Source: Njordibacter sp028825405 (GTDB lineage Bacteria; Pseudomonadota; Gammaproteobacteria; Pseudomonadales; Balneatricaceae). Taken from it: a stretch of DNA of 64,000 nt. Each line of letters starts with the position of its first letter. Position 1 is the stretch's first letter. The position numbers and the translations under genes are program-made. The stretch lies in assembly GCF_047730065.1 (NCBI RefSeq), contig NZ_CP159829.1, positions 558,001-622,000 of the forward strand. Reading direction: 5' to 3'. Below the pieces are notes generated by a model that was given only the letters and a program-made list of their open reading frames with translations, searched no databases and was not told where the DNA came from. This document shows positions 34,351 to 42,631 of the stretch, piece by piece.

Positions 34351-35438
34351 AAGCCTCAATACTCAATAAATTAGAACACCTACAAGACCGTTATGAAGAA
34401 CTAGAAGCCCTTTTAGGTGTGGCTGAAGTAATTATGGACCAAGACAAGTTTCGTGCCTATTCAAAAGAATATGCAGAACTTGAAGATGTGGTCAACAACT
34501 ATGGGCAATATGTCCAATTGCAAGGGGACATGGAAGAAGCCCATCTTATGCTGGCTGAAGAAGACGCCGAAATGAAGACCATGGCTGAAGACGAAATACT
34601 ACATGGCAAAAAGCGTCAAGCCATATTAGAACTGGAATTGCAAAAACTACTGCTGCCTAAAGATCCTAACGATGGCCACAATACCTTTGTAGAAATTCGA
34701 GCAGGGACGGGTGGGGACGAAGCGGCTATTTTTGCTGGTGACCTGTACCGAATGTATACTCGTTATGCAGAAAATATGGGTTGGAAGGTAGAAATTATTA
34801 GTCAAAATGAAGGTGAGCATGGCGGCTATCGTGAAATTATTACGCGGATGGTGGGCAATGATGTGTATTCACGCCTTAAGTTTGAGTCTGGTGCTCATCG
34901 TGTGCAGCGTGTGCCAGAAACAGAATCCCAAGGTCGTATTCACACTTCTGCCTGCACGGTTGCAGTCATGCCTGAAGTTGATTCAGTCGATGATGTGGAC
35001 ATTAATAAAGGTGACCTGCGCATTGATACGTTTAGGGCTTCGGGCGCTGGTGGCCAGCACGTCAACAAAACTGATTCTGCTATTCGCATCACCCATCTGC
35101 CAACGGGTACGGTGGTAGAGTGCCAGGATGAACGCTCTCAGCATAAAAATAAAGCCAGAGCTATGTCTTTGTTAGCTTCCAGATTGTTATCTAGTGCCCA
35201 AGAAGTGGTTGCTGCAGAGCAAGCAGACGCGCGTAAAAGTTTAGTTGGCAGTGGCGATCGATCAGAACGTATCCGCACCTATAACTACCCCCAAGGTCGA
35301 GTCACAGATCATCGTATTAACCTAACTTTGTATAAGTTAGGTGATATTATGGAAGGTGATGTGAACTGTATTATTGAACCTTTAAGTAATGAGCATCAGG
35401 CTAATTTGTTGGCCTCGTTAGCAGAAAATGAAGGTTAG
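34347..35438 (+). CDS. prfA: Peptide chain release factor 1
   Basis: This 363-residue protein terminates translation at UAA and UAG. It carries the universal GGQ motif in ASGAGGQHVNKTDSA, which hydrolyses peptidyl-tRNA, and an RF1-type stop-recognition region in the middle (RVQRVPETESQGRIHTS precedes the catalytic domain). The length is typical. It overlaps hemA by four and prmC by eleven bases. PrmC, encoded next, methylates the Gln of GGQ. Confidence 0.96.
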   Translation: MKASILNKLEHLQDRYEELEALLGVAEVIMDQDKFRAYSKEYAELEDVVNNYGQYVQLQGDMEEAHLMLAEEDAEMKTMAEDEILHGKKRQAILELELQKLLLPKDPNDGHNTFVEIRAGTGGDEAAIFAGDLYRMYTRYAENMGWKVEIISQNEGEHGGYREIITRMVGNDVYSRLKFESGAHRVQRVPETESQGRIHTSACTVAVMPEVDSVDDVDINKGDLRIDTFRASGAGGQHVNKTDSAIRITHLPTGTVVECQDERSQHKNKARAMSLLASRLLSSAQEVVAAEQADARKSLVGSGDRSERIRTYNYPQGRVTDHRINLTLYKLGDIMEGDVNCIIEPLSNEHQANLLASLAENEG

Positions 35439-36339
35439 TTTAGAGGCTAGTGTTAACTCGTCTTTGGAGTCGAGCTATACCAGAGAACAAGCATTAACTT
35501 TAGCGAAACAAGAACTTGCTGCTGCCACAAGCCCATCAGATAGCGCTCGGCTCGATGCAGAGTTGCTGTTGGGCCATGTGTTGTGTGTTGCCAGTGCAAG
35601 CCTCTATGCATGGCCAGACAAACGCATAACCGTCTCACAGTGGCAGAGTTTTTGGCGCTTAGTACAAGACCGCTGTTTGGGTAAGCCCATTGCATACCTG
35701 CTCGGGCGACAGGGCTTTTGGACCTTAGACCTGCAAGTTAATGTGTCAACTTTGATTCCCCGACCAGAAACAGAATTATTAGTCGAAGTGGTGCTGGGAC
35801 TTAATCTACCAGTCCAGGCCAACGTTGTGGATCTGGGCAGTGGTAGTGGAGCCATAGCCTTAGCTCTAGCCAGTGAGCAACCTCAATGGAGTGTTGTAGG
35901 GGTTGACCAGTGCCCTGATGTGGTTAGTTTAGCTAAAACTAATGCCAGCAAGTGCAATTTAGAGCGGGTTAAGTTTTATCAAGGTAATTGGGCACAAGGA
36001 CTCGTTAAAGAGGCAAGTAAGCCTCTTCATTGTGTCGTAAGCAACCCCCCCTACATCGACGCAGAAGATCCACATCTGCAGCAAGGCGATGTGCGTTTTG
36101 AGCCTATATCAGCTTTGGTAGCGGGTGATTATGGTATGGCTGATATCAATATTATTGCGCGGCAAGCTGCGCAGTTGTTAGCAGTAGATGGCTGGATAGC
36201 TCTGGAACACGGTTATGATCAAGGTTTAAAGGTTGCACACTTGTTAACTAGTTTAGGTTTTTACGGCGTCTCAACAGAGTATGATTATAATGGTCACCCT
36301 AGAGTGACAATGGGTCAGTGGCAGAACAAGCGTGCTTAG
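35428..36339 (+). CDS. prmC: Release factor glutamine methyltransferase PrmC (HemK)
   Basis: This 303-residue SAM-dependent enzyme methylates the GGQ glutamine of RF1 and RF2. It has the helical N-terminal domain, the SAM motif VVDLGSGSGAIALALA and the catalytic VVSNPPYIDA (NPPY). RPETELLVE is also characteristic. The start ATG 35428 lies inside the end of prfA, so translation is coupled to its substrate gene. Confidence 0.95.
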   Translation: MKVSLEASVNSSLESSYTREQALTLAKQELAAATSPSDSARLDAELLLGHVLCVASASLYAWPDKRITVSQWQSFWRLVQDRCLGKPIAYLLGRQGFWTLDLQVNVSTLIPRPETELLVEVVLGLNLPVQANVVDLGSGSGAIALALASEQPQWSVVGVDQCPDVVSLAKTNASKCNLERVKFYQGNWAQGLVKEASKPLHCVVSNPPYIDAEDPHLQQGDVRFEPISALVAGDYGMADINIIARQAAQLLAVDGWIALEHGYDQGLKVAHLLTSLGFYGVSTEYDYNGHPRVTMGQWQNKRA

Positions 36340-36347
36340 GACTAATT

Positions 36348-37094
36348 ATGAATGATGAGCAGTTGCTGCGCTACAGTCGGCAAATTATGTTGCCAGAATT
36401 TGATTATCAAGGTCAACAAAGCCTACTCAGCGCCAGAGTATTGATTATTGGCTTAGGAGGTTTAGGCAGTCCTGTGGCTTTTTACTTGGCATCAGCTGGG
36501 GTAGGCACTTTAGTCCTGGCAGACGATGACGTGGTTGATGAATCCAACCTACAACGCCAAATTATCCATGGTGAAGCAGATGTTGGCATCAATAAAGTCA
36601 CATCGGCGAAAGCAAGCATAGCTGCCCTAAACAGTGGTGTGTTAGTAGAAACTTTGCAGCAACGATTGAGTGGAGAAATGCTCGTTAAAGAGGTGCTTAA
36701 GGCGGATGTTGTAGTCGATTGTTGTGATAACTTAGTGACTCGTTTCGCTGTAAATAAAGCCTGTTTACAACACCAAACCCCCATGATTTCTGGTGCTGCC
36801 ATACGCATGGAAGGGCAGGTCATTGTGGTTGATCCTCGTGCACCAAGCACCCCTTGTTACCATTGTCTGATGCAGTTTACTGGAGAGCAAGAGCATAGCT
36901 GTTCAACTACGGGTGTGATGGCGCCTATTGTGGGTATTATTGGTGCCATCCAAGCCATGGAAGCGATTAAAGTAATTTCTAACTTCGGCCAGCCATTAGT
37001 TGGCAAGCTATTGTTATTGGACGCAAAAACAATGCAATGGAAAACTTTTTCTTTACCTAAAGACGCTGCTTGCCCAAGCTGCAGCAAAATTTAA
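36348..37094 (+). CDS. moeB: Molybdopterin-synthase adenylyltransferase MoeB/ThiF family
   Basis: This 248-residue E1-like enzyme adenylates the C-terminal glycine of a small sulfur carrier. It opens MNDEQLLRYSRQIMLPEFDY, has the ATP-binding GLGGLGSPVAFYLASAG and ESNLQRQI segments, and ends with zinc-binding CYHC and CPSC pairs. ATG 36348 has AGGA upstream and gives the length of E. coli MoeB (249). MoeB and ThiF are hard to separate by sequence; the context after prmC is the usual one for moeB in gammaproteobacteria. Confidence 0.9.
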   Translation: MNDEQLLRYSRQIMLPEFDYQGQQSLLSARVLIIGLGGLGSPVAFYLASAGVGTLVLADDDVVDESNLQRQIIHGEADVGINKVTSAKASIAALNSGVLVETLQQRLSGEMLVKEVLKADVVVDCCDNLVTRFAVNKACLQHQTPMISGAAIRMEGQVIVVDPRAPSTPCYHCLMQFTGEQEHSCSTTGVMAPIVGIIGAIQAMEAIKVISNFGQPLVGKLLLLDAKTMQWKTFSLPKDAACPSCSKI

Positions 37095-37154
37095 TTTTTT
37101 TCAGGTTTTTTGCCTTTTTTTTGACTTTTTTTAAGTTAGTAAGGCCCTATATGC

Positions 37155-37182
37155 TTGACTCTAAATCTCAATGGTTTACTAT
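37155..37182 (+). promoter_or_regulatory. tRNA-Ser promoter
   Basis: TTGACT (37155-37160), a 16-base spacer and TACTAT (37177-37182) are followed by a GC-rich ACGCGC discriminator, a feature of stringently controlled stable-RNA promoters, and then the tRNA at 37196. Confidence 0.55.
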
Positions 37183-37195
37183 ACGCGCTCTCTGC

Positions 37196-37286
37196 GGAGG
37201 GGTGGCAGAGTGGTCGAATGCAACGGTCTTGAAAACCGTCGTGGGTTAATAGCCCACCGAGAGTTCGAATCTCTCCTCCTCCGCCA
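37196..37286 (+). tRNA. tRNA-Ser (TGA anticodon)
   Basis: Class II tRNA of 91 bases: acceptor GGAGGGG with CTCCTCC, anticodon loop TCTTGAAAA (TGA), a long variable arm (CGTGGGTTAATAGCCCACCG), T-loop AGTTCGAATCT and encoded CCA. Confidence 0.95.
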
Positions 37287-37393
37287 CTTTATCTGTGCAG
37301 GTGTGATTTTTATAATAGCGCCTGAGTAGTGTTAAGTAACAAATGAATACTAGTTTAAAAGGGGCGCATTCTACCAAGCCCTGCAGAGAATTT

Positions 37394-37469
37394 GGGTCGT
37401 TAGCTCAGTTGGTAGAGCAGTTGGCTTTTAACCAATTGGTCGGGCGTTCGAGCCGCCCACGACCCACCA
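37394..37469 (+). tRNA. tRNA-Lys (TTT anticodon), copy 1
   Basis: A 76-base cloverleaf: GGGTCGT acceptor, D-arm AGCTCAGTTGGTAGAGC, anticodon loop CTTTTAA (TTT), T-loop CGTTCGAGCCG and encoded CCA. Identical to copy 2 at 37609. Confidence 0.95.
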
Positions 37470-37608
37470 TATTAAACCGCTTTGGTGCACCAATGTTGAT
37501 CGCCACAGGGGCAACGGGCTTGACTAAGGTAAGAGTGAAGTTGAGTAAACTAGGCAGTTGCTAGTGTATTAACAAGGGGCACGTTCTACCAAGCCCCGCA
37601 GAGAATTT

Positions 37609-37684
37609 GGGTCGTTAGCTCAGTTGGTAGAGCAGTTGGCTTTTAACCAATTGGTCGGGCGTTCGAGCCGCCCACGACCCACCA
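37609..37684 (+). tRNA. tRNA-Lys (TTT anticodon), copy 2
   Basis: Identical to the copy at 37394-37469. About 35 bases upstream (GGGGC..TTCTACCAAGCCC..GCAGAGAATTT) are also nearly the same, so the unit of tandem duplication is about 215 bases. Confidence 0.95.
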
Positions 37685-37691
37685 TTACTAG

Positions 37692-37728
37692 AAACAGCCC
37701 TCATTAGGAAACTAGTGGGGGCTTTTTT
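37692..37728 (+). terminator. Terminator after the tRNA-Ser-Lys-Lys cluster
   Basis: AGCCCTCA (37696-37703) pairs with TGGGGGCT (37715-37722, one wobble), followed by a run of T. It overlaps the 3' end of the opposing DUF1853 gene. Confidence 0.7.
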
Positions 37729-38621
37729 GTGGCCAATATCAAGCCCCTGTTTTTGAAAATAAAGGATTGATGGGACTGATGACGTTCATACATCAACACC
37801 ATATTAGGCCACGGGTCTAAAGTGGTACGAGCCACAAGTTCCTCATAATCAATCACCTGCGGCTTGATGTAGTGTCTAGGTCCACCAATCCAGTGCCATT
37901 TGGGTAACACGATAAAGCTTCGTTCTAGGCCTCTTATAGGCTTTAGTTGAGCCAGTTCGTGGTGCTCTAACCACCATCCTCTGTGATGGTTGGGATTAAG
38001 ACCAATGCTTTCAATAAGTGTAGACTGCCAGTTTTCATAGGCATAGAACAATATGCCAGTTAACAGTAACTGTTGACATGTGGGCTTGGCCAAACGCTGT
38101 TGCTGCAAAAAATCTATGACTGGAATAGTTTGGCTTAATGGTAATTGGTGTTGACGCAATCGGTCCCATTTAAGGTCTAACCGATCATGTCCAGCGGGGC
38201 CCACAAAATCCATTAATTGCGTGCCATCCTTATTCAGTAAATAAAACTTTATAGCCAGCTCTAGGTGAACGATTTGGGCCCTACTATTTTGGTAGATTAT
38301 ATCCAGCTCACCCAGTGTTTGGGCTGCAGTTTGGATCACAATGTTGCGTGCAATAATGTCGTGAGTCGATGAAGATTTAAACAAGTGACTAACACAATCT
38401 TCAAACTGCTTTCCCAAGCGATACGCTGGCTGAGCAGGGTAGGTGTGGACATGAGTGTTGGAAATGTGGGTCTGATGAAAGGCGTCTTGAGGTTGGAAGT
38501 TGTCCACTTCTGGCGTTGCAGCCATGAGTGGTTGGCTTTGTAATAACCAATTGAGGTCGTGCTGAAGGTTGACCTTAATTGGGCTGCCAGTTTGATGATT
38601 TTGTTGGTCTTGTTGGCCCAT
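37704..38621 (-). CDS. DUF1853 family protein
   Basis: This protein of about 305 residues matches DUF1853: YRLGKQFEDCVSHLF, TLGELDIIYQN, HLELAIKFYLL, FVGPAGHDRLDLKWDRL and GWWLEHHELAQLK. The ELD and E-x-K spacing resembles a PD-(D/E)XK nuclease-like core, but activity is unproven. I use ATG 38621 (MGQQDQQNH); an upstream extension would run through the divergent MFS gene start. The function is unknown. Confidence 0.85.
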   Translation of the reverse strand: MGQQDQQNHQTGSPIKVNLQHDLNWLLQSQPLMAATPEVDNFQPQDAFHQTHISNTHVHTYPAQPAYRLGKQFEDCVSHLFKSSSTHDIIARNIVIQTAAQTLGELDIIYQNSRAQIVHLELAIKFYLLNKDGTQLMDFVGPAGHDRLDLKWDRLRQHQLPLSQTIPVIDFLQQQRLAKPTCQQLLLTGILFYAYENWQSTLIESIGLNPNHHRGWWLEHHELAQLKPIRGLERSFIVLPKWHWIGGPRHYIKPQVIDYEELVARTTLDPWPNMVLMYERHQSHQSFIFKNRGLILATKKPPLVS

Positions 38622-38659
38622 CGTTGTCGCCCTAGGTTCCCATTTAATAACTGAGTATA

Positions 38660-40069
38660 ATGCTAGTAATGAACACGACACAACTACAATCCTATTATGA
38701 TCAAACACCTAGTGCGAGGCGCATGGCACTTGCGAGTGTGGGTTTGGTGATGATGATCTGTTCCTTAGCGCTGTCGGCCGTTAATATCGCCATACCTCGA
38801 ATTGCTGAGGATTTGCAAGCCAGTGCTTTGGCGGTGAGTTGGATTCCTGTGGCTATGTTATGGGGTAATGTAGTGTTTTTATTACCCATAGGTCGTATTG
38901 CTGATATTGTTGGCCGCAAACGCGTGTTCGTGGCTGGCATGTTGCTTTTTATACTCTCCTCTTTATGTGTCCTATTGCCACAATCTATTGGCACCTTATT
39001 ATTGATTAGAGTAGTACAGGGTATCTCTAGCTCCATGGTGTATGGCACCAGTATGGCTATTATTGGCGTGGTTTATGCTAATTCGAACCGTGGGCAAGCT
39101 CTTGGAATCGCTGCTTCATCAGTCTATTTGGGGCTCACGTTAGGTCCCTTAGTGGGGGGATGGTTAACTGAGCACTGGGGTTGGAAAAGTGTATTTTGGG
39201 TGCCCGTTCCAATCTTACTTTTGTGTTTAGTGGCACTGCTTAGTTATGTCAAAGGGGACTGGAAATCAGAGCTTAAAGCTAAGTTTGATTGGCATGGGAG
39301 CCTCATATTTGCTGCCTGGGTGAGCGCTTTTATGCTGGGGCTATCGCGCCTAACAGATTGGCGATTTGCACTGCTAGCCATTTTAGGATTGGTTTTGTTG
39401 GCTGTTTTTGTATGGCATCAATCAAAAATAGACAGCCCCCTCATCCGTCTGTCCGCGCTGCGGGCTAACCGAATTTTTAATCGGTCACTGTTATCAGCTT
39501 TTTTTATTTATGGGTCTAGCTTTTCCATGGTGTTTTTACTGAGTTTGTATTTGCAGTATATTCACCAACTAAGCCCCACGGAGGCAGGACAAATTGTGTT
39601 AATTCAAACGCTAATTATGATGGTGTTGGCACCCATAACCGGTCGCTTATCAGATCGCTTTGAGCCTAGAATATTATCAACCTTTGGCTGCCTACTATTT
39701 GTCATTGGTTACGCGATGTTATTTCGGTTGGATATGAATACATCCCTGCATTACGTGATGTTGGCATTAGTATTTTTGGGTTTAGGCTTTGGTTTCTTTT
39801 CTTCGCCCAATAATAATGCCGCTATAGGCTCCGTGCCTGCTGACAAATTGAGTATTGCAGCAGTGTTGCTTAATTTGGCACGCACCATGGGTAACATGAT
39901 AAGTTCTGCTATTGTAATGACCCTGTTTAGTATCACCATGGGTGGCGCTGCTATTACTTCTGCACTTTACCCGGAGCTTTTATTAGTCATTAAAATCACC
40001 ATGATTTTGTCCATGTGTTATGCCCTTATTGCAGCCACATTCTCTTACCGACGGGGCACCATTCATTAG
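38660..40069 (+). CDS. MFS transporter, DHA2 (EmrB/QacA-like) family
   Basis: This 469-residue membrane protein has about 12-14 hydrophobic helices. It carries motif A GRIADIVGRKRVF between helices 2 and 3 and a motif C-like LGPLVGGWLTEHWGWKSVFW, marks of DHA2 drug:proton antiporters. The start could be 38660 or three codons later (MNTTQLQS). It is divergent from DUF1853 and convergent with greB, and has no membrane-fusion partner gene nearby. The exported substrate is unknown. Confidence 0.9.
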   Translation: MLVMNTTQLQSYYDQTPSARRMALASVGLVMMICSLALSAVNIAIPRIAEDLQASALAVSWIPVAMLWGNVVFLLPIGRIADIVGRKRVFVAGMLLFILSSLCVLLPQSIGTLLLIRVVQGISSSMVYGTSMAIIGVVYANSNRGQALGIAASSVYLGLTLGPLVGGWLTEHWGWKSVFWVPVPILLLCLVALLSYVKGDWKSELKAKFDWHGSLIFAAWVSAFMLGLSRLTDWRFALLAILGLVLLAVFVWHQSKIDSPLIRLSALRANRIFNRSLLSAFFIYGSSFSMVFLLSLYLQYIHQLSPTEAGQIVLIQTLIMMVLAPITGRLSDRFEPRILSTFGCLLFVIGYAMLFRLDMNTSLHYVMLALVFLGLGFGFFSSPNNNAAIGSVPADKLSIAAVLLNLARTMGNMISSAIVMTLFSITMGGAAITSALYPELLLVIKITMILSMCYALIAATFSYRRGTIH

Positions 40070-40596
40070 GTGCTCGTAGCATTTACATAATTGATGGCAA
40101 TAATGTCATAGCCTCTGTCTAGGTCATTAAGTTCGACTCGATCATCTAACTGTTTGCCAATAAGTGCCAAAGCAAGAGGTGAGTCTATGCTAATGCAGCC
40201 AGCACTAGGGTTAAGTTCATCGGCGCCAACAATGCGATAATGACGCTCATTGTCGTCGTCATCAATCAGTGTCACCCACGCTCCAAAATAAACCTTATTC
40301 GGGTCAGCAGGTAGGCCATCCACTACCTTGATCAGATCAAGGCGTCTTTGTAAGTACAAAATGCGACTGTCTATCTCGCGAAGCATTTTCTTGCCATAAA
40401 TGTATTCAGCATTTTCGGAACGATCACCTAAAGCAGCGGCTTCACTAACTGCTTGCGTAATCACTGGCCGCTGATTACGCCACAAGTTTTCGAGTTCTTT
40501 TTTAAGAGCTGCTGCACCTTCAGGTGTGATGAGTGGTGAACGTTTTGGGCTAGGTGGTCGGTAGCGTCCTGCAAAGCGCTGATGGGCAGATTTCAT
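40066..40596 (-). CDS. greB: Transcription elongation factor GreB
   Basis: This 176-residue factor stimulates RNA polymerase to cleave backtracked RNA. The N-terminal coiled coil with ITPEGAAALKKELENLW, the tip acidic region AAALGDRSENAEYIYGKKMLRE-type segment and the C-terminal FKBP-like domain are all present. YIYGKKMLREID favours GreB over GreA. It overlaps rsmE by four bases. Confidence 0.93.
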   Translation of the reverse strand: MKSAHQRFAGRYRPPSPKRSPLITPEGAAALKKELENLWRNQRPVITQAVSEAAALGDRSENAEYIYGKKMLREIDSRILYLQRRLDLIKVVDGLPADPNKVYFGAWVTLIDDDDNERHYRIVGADELNPSAGCISIDSPLALALIGKQLDDRVELNDLDRGYDIIAINYVNATST

Positions 40597-41309
40597 AAGG
40601 CACAGAGCCTCGAGATAGCCACAGGGATAGCGGTTTCTACTCGCATAATTCGTGGTCCAAGTGAAAAGGGGATAAAACCTTGTTGAATCAATTTTTCAAC
40701 TTCATAGTTGGTAAAACCACCCTCAGGGCCAATGGCTAAGGTCGTGTCGTTTTGGCTTGCTATGGGGCATGCTTGGGCATTGCGAGGATGCGCTAGCAGG
40801 CGACGACTATTACCAGCCCAATCATCAAGTTTATCCTCCACATAAGGTTTAAATAACTCAGCTTTGTGCACCAAAGGCAGTTGTGAGGTACCTGCTTGTT
40901 CGAGGCCTAAAATCAAGTTGTCATGAATATTTTCTGGATGTAAAACGGGCGTTTGCCAATAGCTTTTTTCCACTTTAGCACTATTTAATAGTGTGATTTC
41001 ACTGACTCCTAAAGTGGCACAAGTTTGTAATATTCTACGCATCATTTTAGGCCTAGGTACGGCAAGTAGTAATTTTAACTTTAAGGGTGCAGGGCTATTT
41101 TGGTTGAGTTGAATTTCAAGTCGGGTGGCGTATTCGGTATGAGAGATTATTTTGCCTAAGCCAAGGGCGCCATTAACTTGGCCTACCCTGAGGGTATCAC
41201 CAAGTTTTGGCCTAATCACCTTAAGAAGGTGAGATTGGCGTCGAGCATCCTCAATTAAAAGGTGTCCTAAAGAAGACAGTTCATTAGAGTTAAAAAGTAG
41301 TATATTCAT
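40593..41309 (-). CDS. rsmE: 16S rRNA (uracil-1498-N3)-methyltransferase RsmE
   Basis: This SPOUT-class methyltransferase of about 238 residues modifies U1498 of 16S rRNA. It has a PUA-like N-terminal domain (HLLKVIRPKLGDTLRVG) and the knotted SAM site LAIGPEGGFTNYE and FSLGPRIMRVETA. ATG 41309 (MNILLFNS) is chosen; longer in-frame extensions overlap the divergent udk gene. Confidence 0.93.
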   Translation of the reverse strand: MNILLFNSNELSSLGHLLIEDARRQSHLLKVIRPKLGDTLRVGQVNGALGLGKIISHTEYATRLEIQLNQNSPAPLKLKLLLAVPRPKMMRRILQTCATLGVSEITLLNSAKVEKSYWQTPVLHPENIHDNLILGLEQAGTSQLPLVHKAELFKPYVEDKLDDWAGNSRRLLAHPRNAQACPIASQNDTTLAIGPEGGFTNYEVEKLIQQGFIPFSLGPRIMRVETAIPVAISRLCAL

Positions 41310-41355
41310 AGTTGCACAGTATAATGGGTGATTACCTATATTTGTTGGAGTTTTT

Positions 41356-41970
41356 GTGGTTATTATTGGAATTGCTGGGGCCTCGGCTTCGGGCAAGAGT
41401 TTATTGTCTAAAAATGTCATTCAAGGTTTTGATCCCGAGCAAGTCGTAATGATGTCAGAAGATAGCTACTATAACGATCAGCGAAATATGACCAAGGCAC
41501 AACGGAATCTAACCAATTACGATCACCCTGATGCGATGGATCACGAGTTAATGGCGCAACACATTGAAGCCTTAGTGGCGGGTCAATCGGTTGAACGGCC
41601 TATATACAGTTTTTATGAGCATTTAAGGCAAGCAGAAACCATTAGTATGCAGCCTTGCAAAGTGTTGATTGTTGAAGGCATTCTGCTATTTACTCAAGCG
41701 AGATTAAGGTCTTTGTTTAACTTGCGTATTTTTATGGATGTTCCTTTGGATGTCTGTTTAATTAGACGTTTAGAGCGCGATGTCAATGAACGGGGTCGAG
41801 ATTTGAATTCAGTTTTAATGCAATATCAAGCGACGGTGAGGCCTGGATTTTTTAACTACGTATCGCCCTCTCGTGAGTATGCAGATTTAATTGTGCCAGA
41901 AGGTGGGGAAAACCCTGCGGCTATTGAGCTATTAAAGGCGCGCGTCGCACAAATGCTGACGCAAGCTTAA
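41356..41970 (+). CDS. udk: Uridine kinase
   Basis: This 204-residue nucleoside kinase phosphorylates uridine and cytidine in the salvage pathway. P-loop GASASGKS (residues 8-15), MSEDSYYND, NYDHPDAMD and VEGILLF are all classic Udk motifs. It is slightly shorter than E. coli Udk (213). It is followed after 14 bases by the ACT-domain gene. Confidence 0.94.
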   Translation: MVIIGIAGASASGKSLLSKNVIQGFDPEQVVMMSEDSYYNDQRNMTKAQRNLTNYDHPDAMDHELMAQHIEALVAGQSVERPIYSFYEHLRQAETISMQPCKVLIVEGILLFTQARLRSLFNLRIFMDVPLDVCLIRRLERDVNERGRDLNSVLMQYQATVRPGFFNYVSPSREYADLIVPEGGENPAAIELLKARVAQMLTQA

Positions 41971-41984
41971 CTTGGAGACAGACA

Positions 41985-42509
41985 ATGAATAAAACATTAG
42001 TACTTACGGCCATCTGTGCAGACCGGCCAGGACTTATCCAAATGCTTTCTGAGGTAATTTATAAGCATGAAGCAAGCTGGGAGGAATCCAGTATGGCCCA
42101 TCTGTCGGGTCAATTTGCGGGTATTCTGACAGTCAATGTTGATGAAAATGTAATTCCAGCCCTAGAAAAAGACCTGCGTGGTTTAAATGATCATGGCATG
42201 GCGGTCACTTTAAATGAGAGCACGGTAATTTCTGATGCCGCCAACTACCAAACCCTTTGGTTAGATCTTACCTGCCATGATAAGCCGGGTATCATGCGTC
42301 AGGTATCGAACGTATTGGTTGCACAAGGTGTCAGTGTGCAAAGCTTAGACACAGAAGTGGTGAGTGCCTCTATGTCTGGTGGTGATATGTTTGTTGCAGG
42401 CTCTCAGCTATTAGTCTCAAAGGTTTTTGATATCGAGAATTTGCAACAAGCACTTGAAGGTTTATCTGATGATGTGATGGTCGATTTAGCTTTGGCTGAT
42501 GATGAGTAG
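41985..42509 (+). CDS. ACT-domain protein, GcvR-like
   Basis: This 174-residue protein has two ACT domains: residues about 4-80 (LTAICADRPGLIQMLSEVIY) and about 90-170 (LDLTCHDKPGIMRQVSNVLV). The layout matches the glycine cleavage system transcriptional repressor GcvR, which binds glycine and modulates GcvA. No GcvA or gcv operon lies in the window, so the regulatory target is inferred only from the family. Confidence 0.82.
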   Translation: MNKTLVLTAICADRPGLIQMLSEVIYKHEASWEESSMAHLSGQFAGILTVNVDENVIPALEKDLRGLNDHGMAVTLNESTVISDAANYQTLWLDLTCHDKPGIMRQVSNVLVAQGVSVQSLDTEVVSASMSGGDMFVAGSQLLVSKVFDIENLQQALEGLSDDVMVDLALADDE

Positions 42510-42581
42510 TTGCAGTGCCTTGCTGAAGTTATAACGGCGAATGGGCCACATTATGGCCGACTCACCCTCATTGAGAAAGTT

Positions 42582-42624
42582 GGCCAAAATAGTCAAATTA
42601 GCCAAATTAACCAAATTAACCAAG
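42582..42624. repeat. 9-bp tandem repeats
   Basis: Three units of the type RYCAAATTA (42592-42600, 42601-42609, 42610-42618), flanked by partial units, lie between the convergent ACT-domain and gatB genes. Confidence 0.7.
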
Positions 42625-42631
42625 CCACCCA

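Noticed and set aside
37343..37564. 73-codon plus-strand ORF (with SLAQLVEQLAFNQLVG)
   Set aside because: It is a translation of the tRNA-Lys gene, a common false gene call.
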